Source: Raffaelea ambrosiae (lineage: Eukaryota > Ascomycota > Sordariomycetes > Ophiostomatales > Ophiostomataceae). From it: a stretch of 64,000 bases of DNA. This document shows positions 37,210 to 51,710 of this stretch, one piece after another. The translations under genes were made by a program, and so were the position numbers. The notes under the pieces were generated by a model that saw only the letters and a program-made list of their open reading frames with translations, did no database searches and had not been told where the DNA came from. The stretch spans positions 868,222-932,221 of the forward strand of contig PCDI01000014.1 of assembly GCA_002778195.1 (NCBI GenBank). Reading direction: 5' to 3'. Within the stretch, counting starts at the first letter, position 1, and each line of letters starts with the position of its first letter.

Positions 37210-37583
37210 TGTTAAAGTAGTACTTATAATTAAGTAGAAGATTATAAAAGGTAGAGGTATTTTATTAACGAAGATAGAATCTCGTAGATTATATAACTAA
37301 ATCTTATGGGGCCCCCTTCCTTCAAAAAGGGTGAGAAGCCCTCGTTGTATCGAAGGCTTTTAAAGGGCTTTATACGTAGCGTCTTCAAGCCGCGTACGAA
37401 GCCTTAACTCCGCGCCACACCCAAAAGTTCGTGCGTGCGCCTCATAACGTACCTCCCTTCGAGCTTACGCTAGTTATATAGTTACGTACCCTGCTAAGGG
37501 TGGTACGTGCTTAAACAGGTTACGCGTACGTATTAAAGCTGTTCGTAAAGCACGCATCCGAGTAAGCTCGTAATATCCTTACA
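37210..37583 (-). repeat. Family B LTR, 3' LTR of B6
   Basis: A 374-bp LTR, TGTTAAAG to CCTTACA on the plus strand, with intact ends. It carries CACGTG-derived words and the GCGTACGAAGCC landmark. A run of Gs and Cs (GGGGCCCCC near 37309) is peculiar to this copy. Confidence 0.88.
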
Positions 37584-38490
37584 ATTATTCCCCTCCTCGT
37601 AAAGCTCGTCTTCAAACGTGCGATTACGCTCGTTAATAGTAAGCTCTTAAAGCGCTCGGGGCGTTTAACCGTATGCGCGCTTAATGCTAACCCTTCTTCG
37701 TAGTGTTAATACGGTCGTTATAGCGTATAACACCTTACGCACCTTTTTCGTGAGTTTTTAATCGCTTTTTTCGTTTATAGAGTAAATAAGAGGTTAAGCG
37801 TTATTAAGCAGTTGAGAGGAAAACATAATTAAAGTTTTTTCGTCGCTTTTTTTACGCTTTTTTCTCTTTTTTTTCTTTTTTTTTTAACTTTAACACGTTT
37901 TAATAAAGCTTTAACGTCGTTACGTCGAATTATTATTTAATATAATCTTTTATTTTTACGTTTTTAGTTTACTCTTTGCGGTTTATCGTTAAATATTAGT
38001 TTTATAACTTTTTTTTTCTTTTTAAATTACGCTTTTACGTCAAATCGTTAGCGTTTTACGTTTTTTAACTTTTTTTTTTTAAATCGCGAGTAAGCTTTAA
38101 CTTATTAACGTTTTATATTCTTTAGTTTTTTTTTCTTTTTTAATCCTTTTTTTAATTTCGAATTATTAACGTTTCACTTTATTTAACTTCTCTTTTTTAA
38201 ATACGTACTTTATTATTAAGTCGTTAACTTTTCGTTAACGGTTTTAAGTTTAAAATAATAAGTTTTTAATATAATAACGGTTTTTCGTTAACCCTCGTTT
38301 ATCGCGTTAACTCCACGTAATAAACGCTTAACAATTAATTTTTTAACTCGTCGAGCTGCACTCGTTTTAGTTAAGTAGTGTTTATACTCTTTAACTCTTT
38401 TATAAACAATTCTCTTTCGTATAAAACCTCTTTTTACGAAGCCGTATTACGTGCGAGTAACGTTAGTAAACGTAATTAACGTATCGCTTT

Positions 38491-38772
38491 TTAATAAACC
38501 GACGTTATTACGCGGTTAAACCGCGAAGTGGTTAACCTTAACACGCTCACTCGTCGCTTTTTAAACGCTTCGCGTAATCGCTTTTTTACGCTCGCTTCTT
38601 TAATAAGTTCCGCGCGCGGTACCCCACGTATTAAAAACACTTTATTTCGTAATCGTAAAACCTTTTTAACTCGTAGTCGTAACGCTAATAACTCGCGTGT
38701 AATACCGTACTCGTCGTTTAACTTTACTTTAGTTTCGCTTATAAGCCCCTTTCGTTTCATTATTAAAATCAA
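38491..38772 (-). pseudogene. Remnant of the 3' open frame of family B, longest open version
   Basis: A 93-codon open frame counted from a TTG. The same frame runs on upstream through TCG (Ser) codons at 38774-38800, so it is the inside of a larger reading frame downstream of integrase. It predicts a Leu-heptad-like stretch (LALRLRVKKVLRLRNKVFLI) and then a strongly basic part with PRAELIKEASVKKRLREAFK. A coiled-coil or nucleic-acid-binding role is inference, and no family is recognised. An overlapping open frame on the plus strand (38528-38809) ending in an Asp run is the antisense reading of the Ser tract. Confidence 0.5.
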
Positions 38773-41700
38773 AGACGACGACGACGACGACGAAAACGAA
38801 GACTTTTAAAATCTTACTTACGTCTCGTTTATCGTTAACGAAAACGACGACGCTTTAAGTTAAGCCGTCGTCGCTTTTACTACGCTCCTTACTTTTACGT
38901 TTACGTTTATTAACGGCGTTCGGTTAATAAACTTTAACTTAAATAATTTAAAAATTCATTATTTTACGTATTATAAGTGCGTTTAACACGTATTCATCGT
39001 TTAATCGCTTCGTTTAAAGTTAAATTTAAAATATAAACGTAAGGTCGAAACGTACACTAAGTATACGAAGATATATAAAACTTATATAAGTGTATATAAT
39101 TAAGCTTTCTTCGCCTCGTTATTAACTCGCTACTAACTCTTTTATATAAGTTTTTAAACTAATTCGTATTAATATAAACCGTACGATTAAGTTTTTACGC
39201 GCTTTTAATACGCTTTTTACGCTTTTTTACGCTTACTTATTTAATAACGTTAAACTTAAAGCCTTTTTACGCGCGTTAATAAACGTAGTTATATACTTTA
39301 TAACTCGCGTACTCTTTTTATTTATTTAATACTTATTACGCTTCAAACTATTTTAAAAATTCGTCGTACACGACTTCGTAAGCTCTTTACTCACTTCGTT
39401 ATCGAGTCGTCTTCGAGCTTTATTAACCTTTATTTAAAAATGGGTTAAATACGTTACGTAAATAGCTCGCGCTCGTATTACGTAAATCGCTATTATTATT
39501 TATACTAACGTTAAATATATATTAATACGTACTCTCTCCGCGTTATCTCTTTTTATAACAACGCTTCGTTAACGCTTCGCGTTAAGTTTTATTTTTAATC
39601 GTTAAAATTAATAGTATAACTATTAATAAATTACGCGCTTTTAACTTTTAAAACAACTTTAAACCGCTTTCGTAACCACGCGTTAAACTATAAACGTTAT
39701 TAACGCTTAAATAAACCTTTTAAATCTCAATATTTAAACGTTAAACTATTTTCTTTATTTACGCGCTTTTATCGTACCGCTTTTAAGCTTTAATCGTTAT
39801 AAAATAATTTCTTTTATTTATTATTTTTATACGCTTTTTAAGCCGCCCTCGTACCGCTTTAATACGTTTAAAGTTTTTATATTTTTTTAACTCGTAGTCA
39901 ATATACCGTCGCAGTTTCGCTTATAAGCCGCTTTACTTTTAAAAATAATTTATTTTACTTTCCGCTTTTTCTTTACTACTTTTTAAGCTTAAAACTTTAT
40001 AATTAGTTTTTACGCGTGTTTTATATAGTTTTTTAATATTTATTAATTATACTTTATAAGTTACTTCGTTTATTAAACGAAGAAAAAACGCTTTTCGTTT
40101 TTTATACGAGTATTTTATACCTCTTTTACTTTTTATTCGTTTAATTCTTTTTTTAACGATAGGGTTTAAAAAGTTGGTTACGTTTCGCGGTTTTTTCTTT
40201 TAAAGCTTTAATAAAGTTATTAAAAACACGTTATAAAGTCGGTTGTATTAATTAGAGAGTGTTATACGATATGTTTACGATTTAACTTTAGTTAAGATTA
40301 TAAACGAGTTAACGAAGCGAAGATTTATCTTTTTATAAAGCACTTTTAACTTAAAGTTTTATATTAATAGTTATATTAAGTTTTTTACGTAATACTTTTA
40401 AAACTAATAACGGCGATTATAATACTTCGCTTAAGCTTTTTATACTTTTTTTTAATATTTTATTATAAAAACTCGTACTTTATTTAACTTTTTTACTCTC
40501 GTTATAATTATAAATACCCTTTTTTTAATAAAGTCGTTTTTAATTCGTATATATATTTTTAAGTAATATTTTATAAAAAAATAAAATAACGTATTATTAA
40601 TTATAATATTAATCGCGTTATTATATACGTACTTCGTTATTAATAAAAGCTTAACTTAATTCGTTTAAAACTCGTTTATAAACGCGCGTAAATAGTGTTT
40701 TAACGTTTAGTTTATTCTTTTAATTTAACCATCGGTTTACGAGTAAAACGCCGTAAAAAGCGTCTTTTAATAAAGAGATTTACGTAAAGCGCTGTTTAAT
40801 ACGCGTTAGTAAAGACGCTTTTTTAATTTAAAATAATATTATATAATACACTAAATCTTATCTCGATTTTATATATAAAACTTTTATTAATTAGTTTAAC
40901 GTTATCGTTGTTTTTATAAAAAAAAACTTTATTATTTTTATAAACTTATTTACGATTATTAAAATCGTATTCACGTTTTACTCTTTATAATAAATTTTTA
41001 ATAATCTCGTTATAAAATTTATAAAGATTTTTTACTACAGTCTTTGTAAAATAAAAAGTACTTATAACTAATTGTACGGTTTATATCGCGATACCGCTCT
41101 TCGCGCACATATTAAGTAGTTGTCGACGTACTCGTAAATATATATATTTATATATTTTTAAAAGAATTTTCTTTTTATTAACTCTTTTATACGGGTTTTT
41201 TTAAAGTGCTTTGTTAAAAGGCTATCGTAATATGCTTAAAAAATCTCTCTTTTCATTACTTCTTTTTTTAAAACGTAAATACGATTCTTAAACCGTAGTA
41301 ATCTTTTTAACCTTACACTTTAATATTTAAAAGTGGTTGTAATCGTTTTAATTTAAGCTTTTAACTATTAAATCTTTTCGTTACTTGTTTATAAAGCTTA
41401 AAATAATTCTATTAATAACGTATTTATATTTAATATTAACGAATTCTCTTTTTTTAATATAGCTTAATATATCTTTAAAAGAACTAACTATTTAAAGTAA
41501 AAATAAAACCGTTATCGTAGTTTTAACGATAACTCGTTTTAAGGTTATTATTAAAAGGTATTTAAATAATAAACTTAAATCTATTAAATTTAAACGAAAG
41601 AATTCTCGTACTCTTTACTCGTTTAAAGTATTATTTTTACGTAATTATTATAAACCGTATTAAATAATAACTCCTTTTAAGCCGTAACCACTTTAATCTT

Positions 41701-44700
41701 AACGCGACTAAAATAAACATACGAAACTAACACTTATCTCATAAACACTAACCGCGATTTTAAGTCGAAGAGCAGTTTTAACTCCTCTTTTTTATTTAGT
41801 TTTTCTTAATAGTTCGATTTTCGAAAAAGGTTATTAACGAAATTAGTTTTTTTAACTTAATATTTAATTTTAAAATTAAAAAAGTGAAATATATACACCA
41901 CTTAACCTACCTTTTATTCAACTTTTTTTATTATATAGATATACGTAAATTAATATAATTTAATAAAACTTTAATTTTATATTAATTACTTTTTAAATAT
42001 TAACGTTAATGTTTAAAAAAATTTATAATTACTATTATCTTTTAATTAAAAGTGTTATATCGTAACTTTAAATCGTTTTATTTTCGAAACTAAAATACGA
42101 TAAAGTGTTAACAACCCTCGTCGTTTAACTAAAATAAAATCTCCGCTTTTACGAATTTTAACNNATNGNTNTTAAGNNNTAAANNNCGCGTTAAGTCGAA
42201 GTGCTTTAATAAAAAAACGCGAGTAAATTCTTTTTATAATTAATAAAATGTTTATATCGCTTTTTTATTAAAGCGCACTCGCTTAAACTTTTTTTCGTTT
42301 TTTATCCCTTTTAAAAGTTTATTTAATAAAGTTATAATTTTAAAGTACTTTTAAATAAAACGTTAATAAAAGTTATAAAACTTTAAAAACACTTAAATCT
42401 TTTAATACGTTTTAAATAACTTTTAAATAACGATAGCTTTTACTCGAGCCGAGTTTATTTATACTCCGGTGTTAAAAAGGATAAATTTTAAAAACTCGAT
42501 TTAGTTTTAATAAAATTCGCATTTAGTTAAGTTTATAAATAATTATACTTTTTATAACCTTTTAAACATATTTTACACGTATTTAATATATTTATTTTAA
42601 CTTTTAAAAAACACTAATACGTTATTTATATACGTAATACACGTTACGTTAACTAACTCATAAAAAACCGTATAAACGTAGTATTAAAACGTAACTAACG
42701 TATTTATAAAGTTAAACGATAAAATTATATACTCGTAGTGTTTATATCGTATATAAAACGCCGTCTTTCACTCGTTTCTTTTTTTAATTTAAATTCGATA
42801 ATAAGCGTTTTTAATATTAAACTTAATAAAGTACTTAACGCTCGAAATCCGGTTTAAGATTTTCGAAATTAACGAAAAAGCGTATCGGTTTTTAATCGTA
42901 ACCTTGTTAAAGCTTCGATGATTAACGCAAAGCCGTAAAAACCCGTTTTTCTTAAATACGAAGAGAATAAAAGCTTTAACTAAGCTTTTATTTAGTCGAA
43001 TTCGCTCGTTTTATAAGTTTTTTTTTAAAATACTTTCGCAGCTTTTATAACTCTCGTTCGAATAAAAGGTAAATCGTTTCGTAAAAGAGTTACGCTTTAT
43101 TAATTAAGTCGATTACGTAGTTAGTTTTTTAAACGAGCGATAATATAACCGCGTTCGTTTCGTTAAATACAAAAGCGAAATTAATAAACTTCGTATAAAC
43201 CATCGTAAAGTTAACGCTTCGAGGTTACTTCGTTTTTAAAAAGGTATTACTCGAGTTTAATTTATTCGAAGCGATTAAAGAGTGTAAAAACTATATATAC
43301 GACTACGGTATTTTTAGTCTTTTTAACGAACTTACGAAGTGTATTAATCGTAAACTCATTTAAACGGTAATCAAAACATTACTAACTACTCTCAATCGTA
43401 TTAATAACTAAATCCTTTAAAGTCGTTATTCTTAAAAGAATGAAGCTTTTACTCACCGCTTTTATTCGCGAAATGCTTACGTAAAACCGTATAAACTCTT
43501 TAGTTTAACCTTAACAGTTAATAAGCTTTAACGATACTTTTTATAACGTTGTTAGCGTAATAATCAAGCCGTCCGCCATCTCCAAACGCAAAGCTCGGCT
43601 TTTCTTCTTCTTAAGTCCGACTCGTACGGCGAACTTTAACGAAACGATATCGACTTTTACTTTCGTATCGAAGTTAACGATAATTTAGTGTTTTTAATAG
43701 ATTTTCACCATAGTTAAGCTATATAATCGTACGTTAATCTTTACTTTAATAAACGCTTCCTCTTTTAACTAAATAAAAGCGTTTACGCGTTTTTTATTTT
43801 CTTCTTCAACTTAACGTTGAGCTTTAATACACCTTTAACCCTTTAAACTTTCGTAAAGTTAGTCTTCAACTTCGTACACTTCAATACAATATACCCTTTC
43901 TCTTTATAATTATAATACGTAATACTCAACCTTTTATTTGTTTTCTTTTTAAACTTCTCTCTCCTTTTCGCCTTTAAGCCGCTTTTAAAACGCGGGTTAC
44001 CCGCGCTTTTAAAGGTGCTTTATTATCTCTTTTTAAAATCACCTCGTAGCTTTCGTTTTTTAACTTCTTTTTTTTTACGTACTACTTTTAATAGTTTTTT
44101 ATACGAGTGATAAAAGTGTTAAAATCGATAAACTAATAGTCGAAGCCGGCCGTTAACGATTATCGTAAGTTTTTTTATAACTCGAAGTAAAAAGTCTTCT
44201 TTCGATAGTGTTTAAAAAAAGCTTTTATCTTCGATTCGAAGAATTAAAAGTAAAAAAAAAATCCAATTAAGCTTTAATTCTCGTTTTAAACCGCTTTTCG
44301 ATATTATTAATAAACGATTAACGACGAGTTTTCGCTTTTAAAAAAAAGCGTTATCGTTCACTCTTTAAAACAAGTTTACAACCTCTTCGCTCGTTAAATT
44401 TCCTCTTTTAAGCTTAAGTTAGTTAAATATTACTTTTATTAATTTTAAAAAGTAATATTAAGTTAAAATAAAGCTATTAATACACGCTTTTTTAAATCGC
44501 GAAAACGCCGTAAAACGGCTTCGAAAACGTCTTTTACCACTTTAACTCACGTATTCCGTTATATAAAAGTAAACTTACTCGTAAACTTATTAAAAAATAA
44601 AATCTTTACGTTAACTCCGTCGTCGTAGTTATCTTCGTTATAATTCTCGCTTTCGTTAACTTTTAAACTAAGTATTAATAAATAAATCATATTATAAAGA

Positions 44701-45144
44701 GTCAGTTTATAATGGTTTTTAATACTCGTTTACGTTTCGTTATATACGCTCGCTAACCTTAAAACATTCTCTACTATTAGTGTTTAAACCGCTCGAAGTT
44801 ATAAAGTTTATTACTTAATTCGTAAAAGCTCGGCTTTAATATTACGAATTTATCTAACGAGTATTAACCGCTCTTTCGCTTATTTAAACTCGTAACGAGC
44901 TTAAACCGTAACGAGTTCATCGTCTTTAACGACCTTTTAAGTTAACGTAACTACGAATAACGTTTCGTTATCGAGTTAATCGCTCGCTTTAACCGCTCTT
45001 TCTTTAATATTAAAGAGTGTAATCGTTATTAATAAAGGGTTTTTACTAACAGCCGTCGTTATCGTTTACCCTCGTTTTTATTATCTCGTACTTAATACCA
45101 TTTTCTTTAATCCTTTAAGTAACTTTAAGTGAAAGATTTAAAAA

Positions 45145-45514
45145 TGTTAAAGTGGTATTTATAGTTAAATAAAAGATTATAAAAGATAAAAGTATTTTAT
45201 TAACGAAGGTAAAATCTCGTAAATTACACAACTAAATCTTATCCCCCTTCTTTCGAAAAGAGTGAAAAGCCCTCGTTATATTAAAGGCTCTCAAAGGGCT
45301 TTATGCGTAACGTCTTTAAGCCGCGTACGAAGCTCTAACTCCGCGCTACACCCAAAGGTTCGTGCGTGCGCTTCGTAACGCACCTCCCTTTGAGCTTACG
45401 CTAGCTACACAGTTACGTGCTTTACTAAGGGTGGCACGTGTTTAAGCAAGTTACGCGCACGTACTAAAGCTACTCGCAAAGCACGCATCCGAACAAGCTC
45501 GCAATATCCTTATA
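45145..45514 (-). repeat. Family B LTR, 5' LTR of B6
   Basis: A 370-bp LTR beginning TGTTAAAGTGG and ending CCTTATA (CA decayed to TA) on the plus strand. It differs from 37210-37583 mostly by transitions. Confidence 0.88.
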
Positions 45515-48500
45515 AAACGCTTTTATTTAATCGAAGGAAGAAGCGTTTATTAAAGTAAAAATCGACGTACGATTATATAACCCAACCGTAGTAAAACCCG
45601 ACCAAAAATATTAAACTATCGTTAACCTTAATACGAAAGTAAAAGTTAACATCGTTTCGCTAAAGTTCGTTGTACGGGTCGGGCTTAAAAAGAAAAAAAG
45701 CCGAGCTCCGCGCTTAAAAATAGCGAACGGCTCGATTACTACGTTAACGACGGTATTGTTAAAGCTTATCGACTGTTAGAGTTAAATTAAAGAGTTTATA
45801 CGACTTTACGTAAGTATTTCACGAATAAAAGCGACGAATAAAAGCTTTATTTTTTTAAGAGTTACGACTTTAAAAGATTTAACTATTAATACGATTAAAA
45901 GTAGTTAATAGTGTTTTAATCATCGTTTAAATAAACTTATAATCGATATACTTCGTAAGTTTATTAAAAAAACTAAGAATATCATATGATTAGTTATATA
46001 CGTAGTTTTTACACTCTTTAATCGTTTTGAATAAATTAAGCTTAAATAATACTCTTTCGAAAACGAAGTAACTTTAAAGCGCCGGCTTTATAATAGCTTA
46101 TTAATAAAGTTTATTAATTTCGCTTTTATATTTAATAAAACGAGCGCGATTATACTACTACTTGTTTAAAAAACTAATTTCGTAATTAACTTAGTTAACG
46201 AAGCGTAACTTTTTTACGAAACGATTTACCTTTTATTTAAACGAAAGTTAAAAAAAGTTATAAAAGTATTTTAAAAAAAACTTATAAAACGAGCGAATTT
46301 AACTAAGTAAAAGCTTAGTTAAAGCATTTATCTTTTTTGTATTTAAAAAAAAACGACTTTTTATAGTTTTACGTTAATTATTAAAGCTTTAATAAGGTTA
46401 CGATTAAAAACCGTTACGCTTTTTCGTTAATTTCGAAAATCTTAAATTGGATTTTAAGCATTAAATACTTTATTAAGCTCGATATTAAAGACGTTTATTA
46501 CTAAATTCGAATTAAAGAAAAAGACGAGTAAAAAACAGCGTTTCGTACGCGGTATAAATACTACGAGTATATAGTTTTATCATTTAAATTTATAAATACG
46601 TTAATTATATTTTAACACTACGTTTATACGGGTTTTCGCGAGTTAATCAACGTAATATATATTACGTATATAAATAACGTATTAATGTTTTTTAAAAGTT
46701 AAAACGATTATACTAAACACGTACGAGATGTATTTAAAAAGTTATAAAAAGCTTAATTATTTATAAACTTAACTAAGTGCGAATTTTATTAAAACTAAGT
46801 CGAGTTTTTAAGATTTATTTTTTTTAATATCGGAGTATAAATAAACTTAGCTTAAATAAAGGTCATTATTATATAAAAGTTACTTAAAACGTATTAAAAG
46901 ATTTAAATATTCTTAAAGTTTTATAACTTTTATTAACGTTTTATTTAAAAGTACTTTAAAATCATAACCTCGTTAAATAAACTCTTAAAAAAGATAAAAA
47001 ATGAAAAAAAGCTTAAACGAGTACGCTTTAATAAAAAAGCGATATAAGTATTTTACTAATTACGAAAAGAATTTATTCGCGCTTTTTTATTAAAGTACTT
47101 TAATTTAACGCGTTGTTTACGGTTTAAAATTAATACGTTAAAATTCGTAAAAGCGAGGATTTTATTTTAGTTAAATAACGAAGGTTATTAATATTTTATC
47201 GCTTTTTAATTTTAAAAATAAAACGAGTTAAAGCTACGATATAACACTTTTAATTAAAAAATAATAGTAATTATAAATTCTTTTAAACATTAACGTTAAT
47301 ATTTAAAAAGTAGTTAATATAAAATCGAGGTTTTATTAAACTATATTAACTTCCGTATATTTATATAATAAAAGAAGTTAAAAGAAAGGTAGGTTAAGTG
47401 GTGTATATATTTTACTTTTTTTAATTTTAAAATTAAATATTAAGTTAAAAAAACTAATTTCGTTAATAAGCCCTTTTAAAGATCGAACTATTAAAAAACC
47501 CCGAATAAAAAGGAGGAGTTAAAGTTACTTTTTAACTTTTCGTAATTAATGTTTACGAAATAAGTATTAATTTTATATGTTTATTTTAGTCGTATTAAGA
47601 TTAAAACGGTTACGGTTTAAAAGGAGTTATCGTTTAATACGGCTTATATTAACTACGTAAAAATAACACTTTAAGCGAGTAAAGAGTATAAAAACCCCTT
47701 CGTTTAGATTTAATAGATTTAAGCTCACTATTTAAATGCTTTTTAATAGTAACCTTAAAGCGGGTTATCGTTAAGGCTACGACGGCGGTTTTATCTTTAC
47801 TTTAAATAACTAGTCTCTTTAAAAATGTATTAAGTTATATTAAAAAAAGAGAATTCGTTAATGTTAAATGTAAATACGTTATTAATAGAATTACTTTAAG
47901 CTTTATAAGTAAATAACGAGAAGACTTAAGTTAGTAGTTAAAAGCTTAGATTAAAACGATTACAACTACTTTTAAATACTAAAGTGTGGGGTTAAAAGGA
48001 CTACTACGGTTTAAGAATCGTATTTACGTTTTAAAAGAAGAAGTAGTAAAAAGGTAGATCTTTTAAATATATTACGATAGCTTTTTAACGAAATACTTTA
48101 AAAAAACTCGTATAAAAAAGTTAGTAAAAAGAAATTTTTTTTAAGAGTATATAAATATATATATTTATAAATACGTTAATAGTTACTTAACGTATACGCG
48201 AAGAACGGTACCGCGATATAAATCGTATAATTAGTTATAAGCACTTTTTATCTTACGAAGACCGTAGTAAGAAATCTTTATAAATTTCGTAACGAAACTA
48301 TTAAAAATTTATTATAAAGGGTAAAACGTAAATACGATCTTAGTAATCGTAAACAAGCTTACGAAGATAGTAAGGTTTTTTTTTATAAAAACGATAATAA
48401 CGTTAAATTAACTAATAAAGGTTTTATATATAAAAATCGAAATAAAACTCGATGTATTATATAGTATTATTTTAAACCGAAAAAGCGTTTTTATTAACGC

Positions 48501-51500
48501 GTATTAAATAACGCTTTACGTAAATCTTTTTATTAAAAAACGCTTTTTTATAGCGTTTTACTCGTAAACTAATAGTTAAATCGAAAGAATAAACTAAACG
48601 TTAAAACACTATTTACGCGCGTTTACGAGCGAGTTTTAAACGAATTAAACTAAGCTTTTATTAATAACGAAGTACGTATATAATAACGCGATTAACATTA
48701 TAACTAATAATACGCTATTTTATCTTTTTATAAAATATTATTTAAATATATATATATAAATTAAAAACGACTTTATTAAAAAAAAGTATTCGTAATCGTA
48801 ACGAGAGTAGAAAAGTTAAATAAAGTACGAGTCTTTATAATAAAACATTAAAAGAAAGTATAAAAAGCTTAAACGAAGTATTATAACCGCCGTTATTAAC
48901 TTTAAAAAATACTATATAAAAAACTTAGTGTGATTATTAATATAAAACCTTAAGTTAAAAGTGCTTTATAAAAAGATAAATCTCCGCTTCGTTAACCCGT
49001 TTATAGTTTTAATTAAAGTCGAATCGTAAGTATATCGTATAACACTCTCTAACTAATATAACCAGCTTTATAACGTGTTTTTAATAACTTTATTAAAGCT
49101 TTAAAAAAGAAACCGTAAAACGTAGCCGACTTTTTAAACCTTATCGTTAAAAGAAAAACCAAACGAATAAAAAGTAAAAAAGGTATAAAATACTTACGTA
49201 AAGAACGAAAAGCGTTTTTTCTTCGTTTAATAAACGAGGTAGCTTATAAAGTATAACTAATAAGTGTTAAAAGACGATATAAAACACGCGTAAAAACTAA
49301 TCGTAAGGTTTTAAACTTAAAAAGTAGTAAAAAAAAAGCGAAAAATAAAATAAATTATCTTTAAGAGTAAAGCGACTTATAAGCGAAACTGCGGTAATAT
49401 ACTAGTTATAAGTTGAAAAAAATATAAAGACTTTAAACGTATTAAAGCGGCACGAAAACGGTTTAAAAAACGTACGAAAATAATAAATAAAAGAAATTAT
49501 TTTATAACGATTAAAGTTTAAAAGCGGTATAATAAAAGCGTATAAATAAAAAAAACAGCTTAACGTTTAAACACCGAGATTTAAAAAGTTTATTTAAACG
49601 TTAATAACGTTTATAGTTTAACGCGCGGTTATAAAAGCGGCTTAAAGCCGTTTTAAGAGTTAAAAGCGCGTAACTTGTTAATAGTTATATTATTAATCTT
49701 TAACGGTTAAAAATAAAACTTAGCGCGAAGCGTTAACAAAGCGTCGTCGTAAAAAGAAATAACGTAAAGAAAGTACGTATTAATATATATTTAACGTTAG
49801 TATAAGCAACGATAACGATTTATATAATACGAGCGCGAGCTATTTACGTAACGTATTCGACCTACTTTTAAATAAGGATTAGTAAAGCTTAAAAACGATT
49901 TAATAACGAAGTGAGTAAAGAGCTTACGAAGTTATATACAACGGATTTTTAAAATAACTTAAAGCGCGACAAGTGTTAAATAAATAAAAAGAGTACGCGA
50001 GTTATAAAGTATATAATTACGTTTATTAACGCGCGTAAAAAAGCTTTAAGCTTAACGTTATCGAGTAAATAAGCGTGAAAAAGCGTAAAAAGCGTATTAA
50101 AAGCGCGTAAAAACTTAATCGTACGATTTACGTTATTACGAATTAACTTAAAAACTTATATAAAAGAGTTAGTAACGAGTTAACGGCGGAGCGAAGAAAG
50201 CCCAACTATATACACTTATATAAGTTTTATATATCTTCGTACACTTAGTATACGCTTTAACCTTACGCTCGTATTTTAAATCTAACTTTAAGCGAAGCGA
50301 TTAAACGACGAATGCGTGTTAAACGCATTTATAATACGCGAAATAACGAATTTTTAAGTTATTTAAGTTAAAGTTTATTAGTTAAACGCTGTTAATAAGC
50401 GTAAACGTAAAAGCGAGGGGCGTAATAAAAACGATAACGGTTTAACTTAAAGCGTCGTCGTTTTCGTTAACGATAAGCGGGACGTAAGCGGGATTTTAAA
50501 AGTCTTTATCTTCGTCGTCGTCGTCGTCGTTATTATTATTACCGTCGTTTTTATTATCGTCGTCGTCGTTTTTAACTTTAATAACGAGACGAAAGAGGCT
50601 CGTAAGCGAGACTAAAGTAAGGTTAAACGACGAGTATAATATTACACGCGAGTTATTAACGCTGCGACTACGAGTCGAAAAAGCTTCGTAACTATAAAAT
50701 AAAGTGTTTTTAGTACGCGAAGCACTGCGCGTAAGACTTATTAAAAGAGTAAGCGTAAAAGAGAGATTATATAAAGCGTTTAAAAGACGACGAATAAACG
50801 TGTTAAAGTTAGCTACTTCGCGGTTTAATCGCGTAATAACGTCGGTTTATTAAAAAGAGATACGTTAGTTGCGTTTATTAACGCTGTTTACACGTAATAC
50901 GGCTTTGTAAAAAGAGGTTTTATTTAAAAAAGAATTATTTATAAAAGAGTTAAAGAGTATAAACACTATTTAACCCGCGGTTCGACGAGTTAAAAAACTA
51001 GCCGTTAAGCGTTTGTTACGTAAAGCTAGCGCGACGAACGGGGGTTAACGAAAAACCGTCGTTATATTAAAAACTTATTATTTTAAACTTAAAACCGTTA
51101 ACGAGGAGCCGGCGATTTAATAGTAAAGTACGTACTTAAGAAAGAAAAGTTAAATAAAGCAAGACGTTAATAACCCGAAATTAAAAAAAAAGGATTTAAA
51201 AAAGAAAAGAAAAGTTAAAAAACGCGAAACGTTAACGATTTAACGTAAAAGCGTAATTTAAAAAGAAAAAAAGAAGTTATAAAATTAATATTTAACGATA
51301 AAGCGCGCGAAAAGCGAGTTAAAAACGTAAAAGTAAAAATTATATTAAACGGTGATTTAACGCAACGACGTCGGAGTTTTATTAAAACGTGTTAAAGTTA
51401 AAAAGAGAAGAAAAGAAAAAAAGAAGAGCGTAAAAAAAGCGACGAAAAAACTTTAATTATGTTTTCCTTTCGACTACTTAACAACGCTTAACTTCTTATT

Positions 51501-51710
51501 TACTTTATAAACGAAAAGAGCGATTAAAGACTTATAAAGAAGGTGCGTAAAGTGTTATACGTTATAACGGCTGTATTAATATTACGAAAGAGGGTTAGCG
51601 TTAAGCGCGTATACGGTTAAACGCTTTAAACGCTTTAAACGCTTTAAAAGCTTACTATTAACGAGCGTAATCGTACGTTTGAAGACGAGCTTTANNANAG
51701 GGGGGATAAT

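Larger units (their letters stand above)
37210..45514 (-). mobile_element. Family B Gypsy copy B6, complete with target duplication
   Basis: An 8305-bp minus-strand copy with LTRs 37210-37583 and 45145-45514 and a perfect duplication AAACG at 37205-37209 and 45515-45519. It is the best full-length reference for family B here. Order on the minus strand: gag (about 45100-43300), RT (about 42800-42450, box Tyr-Ile-Asn-Asn near 42621-42635), RNase H (about 42250-42000), integrase-like (about 41550-40900), 3' open-frame region (about 38810-37950) and a polypurine tract (C-rich on plus at 37588-37596). Frames are closed by RIP except for short pieces. Ns at 42163-42186 lie in RNase H. Confidence 0.93.

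Noticed and set aside
42163..42186. Ambiguous bases, also at 3293 and 51695-51698
   Set aside because: They lie in repeat copies where reads are hard to place and look like consensus uncertainty, not biology.
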